Below are positions 1 through 5,326 of a DNA stretch of 24,354 nucleotides, piece after piece. The DNA lies in NCBI GenBank assembly GCA_034437695.1, contig DAOTTJ010000312.1:1-24354 (forward strand), in the 5' to 3' direction. The DNA is from Paraktedonobacter sp034437695. Its GTDB lineage: Bacteria; Chloroflexota; Ktedonobacteria; Ktedonobacterales; Ktedonobacteraceae. Below the pieces are notes generated by a model that was not told the origin of the DNA, searched no databases, and saw nothing but the letters and a program-made list of their open reading frames with translations. Both the position numbers and the translations under genes were made by a program. How positions within the stretch are numbered: position 1 is the stretch's first letter; every line of letters begins with the position of its first letter.

Positions 1-8
1 CTCTCTGA

Positions 9-353
9 ACAGCCGCCCATACTATCTCCGCCAGAAACAGGCTTCCAGACGACTGGTTTAATACTATCATCTCTGATTTCATTGAAGCATTGGAGCCACC
101 GCCGATAGAATCCCTTTGGTTGCACGTTGGTCCTCTGGAAGTCTATCTTCCACCTAAAAAGTATATATTAGCGTTGAAGCTTATTGCTAACCGCAAGAAG
201 GATGTCGACGATATCCAAACTTTATGCAAGAAACTTCATATCTCTACGAAAAAGCAAGCCCAGGCGATCATAGATTTCTACATCCCTGAAGTTGAGGTAC
301 AACGTCTCTTATTCATCTCTCAAACCCTGGACAAGTTCTTTCCGTCAGAGTAA
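9..353 (+). pseudogene. Nucleotidyltransferase-like protein (DUF6036/AbiEii-like), C-terminal part only
   Basis: The reading frame from base 9 gives about 114 residues with no ATG. It carries the C-terminal signature of small stand-alone nucleotidyltransferases of toxin-antitoxin type: an RLPDDWFN segment, then YILALKLIANRKKDVDDI, where a KxxAxRxKDxxDI motif closes the fold, then a short helical tail. The usual N-terminal half (about 80-100 residues with the catalytic GG/S and DxD motifs) is absent. An in-frame TGA lies at 6-8, and the other two forward frames at the edge do not look like the family. The only start-like codon, TTG at 90, has no ribosome-binding site and would cut into the fold. 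I infer a frameshifted or truncated gene, but the missing half lies outside the window, so a single recent frameshift cannot be told from longer decay. The family assignment is from pattern memory. Confidence 0.5.
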
Positions 354-379
354 AATCGAGTGGAGGGGGGAGTAGAAGT

Positions 380-853
380 ATGCAAGACCACTTACAGACA
401 ATGGCTTGTTCCTATCAGGAAATTTGTCATGGTGAGGAACCTTGGATAGCGCTTGGCAATTTTATGAATGCCTGGTATGGCGATGCGAAAAACCAACGTT
501 TGATGCTCATCAAAGATCAGATCTCTCTGCCAACCCCTGCGGCACCCGAACTCCAGAAATGGGCAGTTTTCGCTGCTGCTTCTGTCGAGTGGCTTAGTCA
601 GGCTTACCATCTCTCTTGCCCGGCCTGGGTACACGACTCAGTATATAGCCTGCCCAAACCCTGGTTCTATGCTGTCGGCTCTGACCGCGCAGAGATCCGA
701 CAACAACTTCTCGTCGAAACTCCTGAACCGTTTACGCGCAGAAATATTTATTGCGGCAAAGACATCTACGCGAATAAATACGAGTTGGGAGATCTTACTG
801 CGAAAATTCGCGAGATACGAGCGAGAAAAGCTTTTACAAATGGCAACTGCTAA
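380..853 (+). CDS. Conserved hypothetical protein, likely partner of the upstream nucleotidyltransferase
   Basis: 157 residues, ATG at 380 preceded by a very strong purine-rich Shine-Dalgarno at 362-370. The protein is soluble and has no signal peptide. Recognisable segments are WIALGNFMNAWYGDAK near residues 22-37, WAVFAAASVEWLSQAYHL near 61-78, CPAWVHD near 80-86 and a C-terminal PFTRRNIYCGKDIYANKYE stretch. I recall the same arrangement in proteins encoded directly next to DUF6036-type nucleotidyltransferases, which suggests a two-gene module (toxin-antitoxin-like or regulatory). No catalytic motif is evident and no DNA-binding helix-turn-helix could be placed with confidence. The gene sits 26 bases after the remnant and appears intact, so it may now be an orphan. 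Function unknown. Confidence 0.7.
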   Translation: MQDHLQTMACSYQEICHGEEPWIALGNFMNAWYGDAKNQRLMLIKDQISLPTPAAPELQKWAVFAAASVEWLSQAYHLSCPAWVHDSVYSLPKPWFYAVGSDRAEIRQQLLVETPEPFTRRNIYCGKDIYANKYELGDLTAKIREIRARKAFTNGNC

Positions 854-926
854 TCCTTTAGTGGTCTAGTTAAATTACAATAACGATGGACAGGCTGGGC
901 ATTTTAAGGGAAGATATCGGCCAGAT

Positions 927-962
927 ATTTATTGTATCCTATTTACATAGAATACAATAAAT
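927..962. repeat. AT-rich near-perfect palindrome upstream of the oxygenase gene
   Basis: Two 16-base arms (927-942 and 947-962) are complementary except for one C/A pair (938/951) and are separated by TTAC. The arms read ATTTATTGTATCCTAT and ATAGAATACAATAAAT. No T-tract follows, so it is a poor intrinsic terminator for the gene ending at 853. A weak promoter-like pair (TTGATC at 964-969, TAAAAT at 989-994, 19-base spacer) begins right after it, so an operator for the gene at 1024 is plausible. Confidence 0.55.
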
Positions 963-1023
963 CTTGATCTTCCATCTCTTTTTAGCGGTAAAATGAGTTC
1001 CATATTCTCGAAGGAGAGAAAGC

Positions 1024-1761
1024 ATGACTGAGAGTAATCAGCAAGAGAAGATGCGAGCCGAGTTTCTTAAAAGAGGATACGCTGTACAAGAGCAGTTTCT
1101 TCCAGCATCCCGGCAGAAAGAATTTTTCGCAAGCATCACAGACTTTCGCCAGACGCACGTATTGCCAGAAATTCACCGCAAAGTACCGGGTCGTTCGCTC
1201 CATTACTTTGTGATTGATGGTGAACAGATCGAGCAGCATCTGCCCGCAATCGTTCAGCTTTATCAGGAAGTCAATGTCTTTGTGTGCGAAGTAGCTGGCG
1301 AAGAGTTGGTGCCATTGCAGGACAAAAAGGTCGGCGTCAATGTAAATATTACTCCGCAAGGAGGGGTCTATCGCTGGCATTATGATCGCAACGCGGTGAC
1401 AGCGCTGCTCTACTTGAATGAAGTGACTGGCGGTGAAATCGAATTCTACCCAAACTATCGTCTCTTCCTGGGCAAGAGGACCCATACATCTCTGCAAAAG
1501 TGGCTAGACAGTCTCCTCAGGCTCTCTTTTGTACGCAACCTGTTTAGCAGAAAGGTGGTAGTAAAGCCTGCGCCGGGCAGACTGGTTCTCATCCGGGGCA
1601 ATCGAACACTGCATAGTGTGCGACCAGTGGTAGGCGATGAGCGGCGTATAAATATCGTTTTGTCCTATGACCTTCCTCATGGACAGTTTCTTGCCGAAAA
1701 GCAGCTTGATGCCTACTTATATACCCAGGAAGCGATAACCTCAGATCCAAATTACGGCTAG
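1024..1761 (+). CDS. 2-oxoglutarate/Fe(II)-dependent oxygenase (prolyl-4-hydroxylase-like fold)
   Basis: 245 residues. ATG at 1024 follows AAGGAGAG at 1011-1018, a good ribosome-binding site. The double-stranded beta-helix signature is visible: an iron-binding HxD at H119-Y-D121 (context RWHYDRN), the strand LLYLNEVTGGEIEFYPN after it, then the distal histidine H197 in RGNRTLHSVRPV and a 2-oxoglutarate-binding arginine about ten residues later (R207 or R208 in DERRIN). PAPGRLVLIRG before H197 is typical of the prolyl hydroxylase-like group. It should couple oxidation of 2-oxoglutarate to hydroxylation of an unknown substrate in the cytoplasm. An insertion of about 35 residues between the HxD and the distal His (near 145-180) is basic and hydrophobic and may form a lid. 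No partner gene is adjacent. The fold call is firm, the substrate unknown. Confidence 0.85.
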   Translation: MTESNQQEKMRAEFLKRGYAVQEQFLPASRQKEFFASITDFRQTHVLPEIHRKVPGRSLHYFVIDGEQIEQHLPAIVQLYQEVNVFVCEVAGEELVPLQDKKVGVNVNITPQGGVYRWHYDRNAVTALLYLNEVTGGEIEFYPNYRLFLGKRTHTSLQKWLDSLLRLSFVRNLFSRKVVVKPAPGRLVLIRGNRTLHSVRPVVGDERRINIVLSYDLPHGQFLAEKQLDAYLYTQEAITSDPNYG

Positions 1762-1861
1762 CCAGCCGGGAATGTGCAAGCCTGCGTCTCCTTTGTCTGC
1801 AAACAAACGTCGCCAGAACCAGGTCGCTTCTCCCTTCTCCGCCAGGCAAAATACTTTAGCG

Positions 1862-1919
1862 TATAATGAAACTTCTTTTTGCAAAGAAAGAACCTCGCCA
1901 GACCCCAGCACAGAAAGGA
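1862..1919 (+). promoter_or_regulatory. Candidate -10 box and ribosome-binding site of the winged-helix gene
   Basis: A consensus TATAAT lies at 1862-1867, but no convincing -35 hexamer sits 16-18 bases upstream. AAAGGA at 1914-1919, seven bases before ATG 1927, is a clear Shine-Dalgarno and decides the start: the longer frame from 1879 would place it inside the coding sequence. Confidence 0.4.
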
Positions 1920-1926
1920 TGAGAGC

Positions 1927-3045
1927 ATGAACACAGATATCGCCCACAGGCGGCTGTTCAATCAGGCTATTGATGGTGAGAGATTTGTACGCCCTGAAGA
2001 AGTGGTGAGGTGGATGGGTGCTATGCAGGCCCAGGACTATCAACAGGCGTTGTGGGCCATCGGTCTGCGCACGCAATCCGCGACGGTGGTCGATATCGAG
2101 CAAGCGATCGTCGACAGGAAGATTCTGCGGACCTGGCCTATGCGCGGGACTCTACACTTTGTGCCAGCGGAGGATGCTCAATGGATGGTGAAGCTTTCTT
2201 CCACACGCATGCTGGCCGGTGCCAGGCAGCGGCAGGCGCAACTCGCACTTGACGTAATCACCATCGAGCGCTCGCAGCAGCTTTTCTACGACGCGCTCAA
2301 CGGCGGCAAACGCATCGCTCGTCCCGACCTTATGCAGATCCTGGAAGACGCAGGCATCAGCACCAAAGGACAGCGTGGCTACCATCTTCTGTGGTATATG
2401 GCGCAGACTGGTCTGATCTGCCTGGGTCCACTTGAGCGCAAACAGCAGACCTTTGTGCTCCTCGACGAGTGGGTCCCGCAAGCGCGTGAGTTATCCAGAG
2501 AGGAAGCGCTGGCCACGCTTGCCGGGCGTTATCTCGCCAGTCATGGACCCGCCACCATGCGCGACTTCGTCGGCTGGGCAGGATTAACGGTAGCTGATGC
2601 AAAGGCAGGACTTGGGGCCATCCAGGCAAAGCTGCGTGTGGAAAAGTTAGACGGTCAAGAATACCTGTCGAGCACAGACGCCCCTGAGCACCGGTCAATG
2701 TCCCCCGAATCCAGCGTCCACTTACTGCCCGGCTTCGACGAATACCTGCTTGGCTACAAAGACCGTAGTGCCGTGCTTGCTGCGGAACACACAGCCAAAA
2801 TCGTTCCGGGCGGCAATGGCATCTTTCTCGCCACCGTTGTCGTCGATGGCCTTGTCGTCGGCACCTGGAAGCGCACATTGAAGAAAAACGCACTCGACAT
2901 CACCCTGCACAACTTCAGCCCATCACCCGACATACTGGAAGCAGCAGTCATCGAGGCGGCCAGTGCGTATAGCGCATTTCACTCATTACCGTTGGCATCA
3001 ATCGCCACCAGTGGTCCCGACGATCCTCACTCTTCATCGCCCTGA
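1927..3045 (+). CDS. Winged-helix DNA-binding protein of the AlkZ/YcaQ DNA glycosylase family (HTH_42)
   Basis: 372 residues from ATG 1927. Family hallmarks: a GAMQAQDYQQALWAIGLR segment near residues 31-48 containing the QxQ pair (QAQ), which in AlkZ holds the catalytic glutamines; RTWPMRGTLHFVPAED near 73-88; and a later LLPGFDEYLLGYKDRS block near 267-282. AlkZ and YcaQ enzymes unhook bulky N-alkyl adducts and interstrand crosslinks, and are often tied to genotoxin resistance. Here the QxQ version is present rather than the QxD of YcaQ, so a base-excision role is inferred. Many family members are still annotated only as winged-helix proteins. The last 15 or so residues are low-complexity (PDDPHSSSP) and overlap antisense material, so the original C-terminus may have ended a little earlier. 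No natural-product cluster is adjacent. Confidence 0.8.
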   Translation: MNTDIAHRRLFNQAIDGERFVRPEEVVRWMGAMQAQDYQQALWAIGLRTQSATVVDIEQAIVDRKILRTWPMRGTLHFVPAEDAQWMVKLSSTRMLAGARQRQAQLALDVITIERSQQLFYDALNGGKRIARPDLMQILEDAGISTKGQRGYHLLWYMAQTGLICLGPLERKQQTFVLLDEWVPQARELSREEALATLAGRYLASHGPATMRDFVGWAGLTVADAKAGLGAIQAKLRVEKLDGQEYLSSTDAPEHRSMSPESSVHLLPGFDEYLLGYKDRSAVLAAEHTAKIVPGGNGIFLATVVVDGLVVGTWKRTLKKNALDITLHNFSPSPDILEAAVIEAASAYSAFHSLPLASIATSGPDDPHSSSP

Positions 3046-3169
3046 TCAAAGACCAACCCCGATAAAACGCGGCCACGTCGATCTGCGCATCCATACTCAG
3101 CAGATCAACGGTCTCACCAGGTCCGTAATGACGAGACAGCCAGGCTTTGGGATCTTGCTCAGAGCGCTG
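3046..3169 (-). other. Short spacer with a residual minus-strand open frame
   Basis: Between the winged-helix gene and the ATPase pseudogene the minus strand stays open, in the same frame as the pseudogene, from its TGA at 3170-3172 down to a stop at 2948-2950. The part outside the plus gene reads like real protein (a segment WLSRHYGPGETVDLLSMDAQ is visible). It has no start codon or ribosome-binding site and is not a family I recognise. It could be the tail of a second gene joined to the broken ATPase, or chance. Confidence 0.25.
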
Positions 3170-4249
3170 TCAGACCTCGATATAGTGGCTCACCAGGACG
3201 CTTTCCTGGATAGTTTCCTGAAAGGTCTTCACGCCACTGAACAAGAATGTAATGCGTGGATGGAATTGAATAATGCTACGCATCCAATTCAATAATGAGT
3301 TGACATCCAGATACTTTGATTGTTCTGTCTCTTCAAGTATTTCAAATTCATCGATAGTTAAGAGCAAGGTACGTTGTTCGCGATCGAGAATCGCCGCTAC
3401 AGTTGCCAGCCAGTCTTCAAAATGGTGGTAGATATGGGCGTCATTCGGCTGGATGTGTAGTGTATCGTATGAGAGATTTGTGATAGCGAGGCCTCTAGCA
3501 TTGATTGATCGATAGATGCCAGTTGCAATAGCGTTAAGAAATGTTGCTGTATTGGCATAGAGGCCTGGTTGCTGGAGATTATAGAAGACAGAGATATAAG
3601 GTGAACCCAGTAAATAGGGAATTTGCTGCAAAGCACTCGTTTTGCTCATGCGTCGTTCGCCGTTTAAAAGGAACGTTGGGCGACGGCGACTCAGACTTAA
3701 TGCGCCCTCTCATTCCTGGGCGAGGTCGCGACGTCCAACAAAGAGAGAATCTTTAAGCGAGAGAAACTGTCCGGCTTATAGGGATTATCGAGATTGCCTC
3801 TATTCTGTTCAAGCCAACTGAGACGCCCTTGTTCATATTGCGCTGCGCCGCGCCATATCCCAACAACGCGTGATAAGCGAATAGTAAAACGTTGATCTAG
3901 AAAAGCTACATTGGGATGGACCTTTAGCAAATGTGCCTGGAGATCTTCCAATGCCTTGCGTCGTCCCGTAGACCAATGGGCGAGATAGCGCGGAGGGCAT
4001 CGCGGCTGGCATCATTCATATAAGCGAAAGGGGTAGCCCAATGAGGGTTGGGAAGTGTGGTTTCGGGTGGCATCAGTTCAGGAAGTTTTAAGACGGCATC
4101 GGCAATTTGCGCCAGATTGCTTTGTGCTTCCAGATAGCGCATAACAATTTCCAATACTACAGCGCGTGCGGCTCGCATCTATCTGGGGCGTTCGACTGTA
4201 ATAAATTCAATCTGTGCTATCGTTTTCTCGGCAGATTGTTCATAGGCAT
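3170..4249 (-). pseudogene. Decayed P-loop NTPase (AAA/STAND-like ATPase)
   Basis: Joining three minus-strand frames rebuilds one protein. It starts at ATG 4247-4249 behind GAGGAAAG (4251-4258), shifts frame at once into YEQSAEKTIAQIEFITVERPR, hits TAG at 4179-4181, then runs through MRAARAVVLEIVMRYLEAQ to RDALR. A frame change near 3988-3993 leads to RYLAHWSTGRRKALEDLQAH and on to QNRGNLDNPYK. A second near 3774-3778 leads to AGQFLSLKDSLFVGRRDLAQE, then TGA at 3710-3712, where relatives would have Leu. Next come the nucleotide-binding segment NGERRMSKTSALQQIP, a Walker B LLLTIDEFE and a sensor-like strand FLFSGVKTF, ending at TGA 3170-3172 before the usual C-terminal part. Walker A should read GxRRxGKTS; here the key Gly is Ser. 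FVGR followed by GERRxGKTS is typical of large STAND-type ATPases. Several independent lesions make a pseudogene the best reading. Confidence 0.8.
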
Positions 4250-4349
4250 TCTTTCCTCAGGTCTGTGTCTTTTTAAAAGTGCCAGCAGCGTGAAGTATGT
4301 TACTGTCCAGCCATCAAGCGCGACCGCCTTCACCCCTAACCGAACCAGC

Positions 4350-4392
4350 AGAGCCAATGTGTTGGATAGGTAGAGTCTTGCACATTGGCTCT
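4350..4392. repeat. Perfect 12-bp inverted repeat between the pseudogene and the SRPBCC gene
   Basis: AGAGCCAATGTG at 4350-4361 and CACATTGGCTCT at 4381-4392 are exactly complementary, with a 19-base loop. It lies 21 bases beyond the stop of the minus-strand SRPBCC gene, so a transcription-end hairpin is possible, although no T-run follows on either strand. The rest of 4250-4413 holds no gene. Confidence 0.5.
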
Positions 4393-4413
4393 CTGAGAGA
4401 TGATGCTTTGCTA

Positions 4414-4893
4414 CTATGGCATTTCCTGTAGTACTTCGTCCAGGCGGGCGTATGTTTGTTGCATGCCCTCTTCCATCCCACTCTGCACCATACCGTCGCG
4501 GTCGGTGACGTTCATAAATGTGCCGGTTGAGACCATTCTGGTTGTGCCGTTGCCGAGATCGAACAGTTCCATCTTTTCGAGTCCAACGTGTCCAGATTCG
4601 GGAAGACCGTCAAACTCGGTAGTCTGAATGATGCAAGAGGGCGAGATGTAGTGGAAGACGCCGTGGAAACTAAATGTGTGGCCTTCTTTATTTGTTTGCA
4701 CAAACTTCCATGAGCCACCATCGCGCACATCTAAATGTTCTACATGCATACTGTAGCCAGGGCCAATCCACCACTGTTCGAGCTTATCTTTCTGGGTCAG
4801 CGCCGCAAACACTTTGTCGCTTGGCGCATCGAATAAGCGTTCAATAATGATGTTCTGTTCTCCCGGTCTGGCGGTAACGGTTGCCTTCTTCAT
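4414..4893 (-). CDS. SRPBCC-family protein (AHSA1 / activator-of-Hsp90-like domain)
   Basis: 159 residues, the usual length of a single-domain AHSA1 protein. The N-terminal strand IIIERLFDAPSDKVFAALT, then KLEQWWIGPG near 41-50, a GGSWKFV strand near 59-65, FHGVFHYISP near 76-85 and the C-terminal amphipathic helix GMEEGMQQTYARLDEVL match this helix-grip fold. Such proteins bind small hydrophobic ligands or act as cyclases or chaperone-like factors; none of these roles can be assigned here. Its ATG overlaps the stop of the upstream ArsR gene in ATGA fashion, so the two are translationally coupled. ArsR-SRPBCC pairs are a recurring two-gene unit in which the regulator controls its own operon. 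The start is fixed by the overlap and by the GGAG motif inside the end of the ArsR gene. Confidence 0.88.
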   Translation of the reverse strand: MKKATVTARPGEQNIIIERLFDAPSDKVFAALTQKDKLEQWWIGPGYSMHVEHLDVRDGGSWKFVQTNKEGHTFSFHGVFHYISPSCIIQTTEFDGLPESGHVGLEKMELFDLGNGTTRMVSTGTFMNVTDRDGMVQSGMEEGMQQTYARLDEVLQEMP

Positions 4894-5216
4894 TCGTTCT
4901 CCTTTAATACCTTGTCTAATGCTTCAAAACGGTAGTTCCACAAAGCCTCGTACTGTGCCAGGTAATGACTGGCGTCCTTGAGCGCCTGGGGCGCAATACT
5001 CACGACCTGTTCTTTTCCTCTGCGGTGTTTCACAACTAAGTGCGCTTTTTCCAGCACGTTGAGGTGCTTGGCTACAGCCGCAAAGGATATCTGGTAGTCC
5101 TGAGCGATCTGGCTCACGGTATACTGTGCGTCGACCAATCGACGCAGTATATCCCGGCGGATCGGGTCGGCTAGTGAACCAAAGATGCCATCGAGATACG
5201 TATTTCGTTCAACCAT
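4890..5216 (-). CDS. ArsR-family winged-helix transcriptional regulator
   Basis: 108 residues from ATG 5214-5216. The helix-turn-helix reads IFGSLADPIRRDILRRLV near residues 10-27, then YTVSQIAQDYQISFAAVAKH with the recognition helix, LNVLEKAHLV, and a basic wing HRRGKEQVVSI. There is no Cys/His metal site of the classic ArsR type, which fits the subgroup paired with SRPBCC proteins. A longer frame starting at TTG 5252 is impossible as a start, because that TTG is itself part of the -35 box. The -10 box ends eight bases before the chosen ATG, so translation should begin at or within a base or two of the mRNA 5' end. The pair with the downstream SRPBCC gene suggests autorepression. Confidence 0.9.
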   Translation of the reverse strand: MVERNTYLDGIFGSLADPIRRDILRRLVDAQYTVSQIAQDYQISFAAVAKHLNVLEKAHLVVKHRRGKEQVVSIAPQALKDASHYLAQYEALWNYRFEALDKVLKENE

Positions 5217-5221
5217 ATGGT
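5212..5221. promoter_or_regulatory. Palindrome at the transcription/translation start of the ArsR gene
   Basis: ACCATATGGT is a perfect 10-base palindrome that covers the ATG and the likely +1 site. An ArsR dimer bound here would block initiation. It is short, so chance cannot be excluded. Confidence 0.35.
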
Positions 5222-5223
5222 AT

Positions 5224-5252
5224 AATATACTAGAACATTCGTCCTTTGTCAA
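5224..5252 (-). promoter_or_regulatory. Consensus promoter of the ArsR-SRPBCC operon, near-leaderless
   Basis: Read on the minus strand: TTGACA (5247-5252), a 17-base spacer (5230-5246), TATATT (5224-5229). Transcription should start near 5216-5218, at the ATG of the regulator. No Shine-Dalgarno precedes that ATG. Confidence 0.8.
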
Positions 5253-5326
5253 GACTTTTTGGGGTTTGAGATTATGTTGACCTTCTTTGCCGGATGCTGT
5301 CGCGTCGACCCCTTGTTTAGCCTATC

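Noticed and set aside
2357..2893. 178-codon minus-strand frame within the winged-helix gene
   Set aside because: Arg/Trp/Cys-rich shadow of the conserved plus-strand gene.
4107..4373. 88-codon plus-strand open frame opposite the ATPase pseudogene start
   Set aside because: Cys/Ser/Phe-rich with no start signal, and antisense to the rebuilt ATPase sequence.
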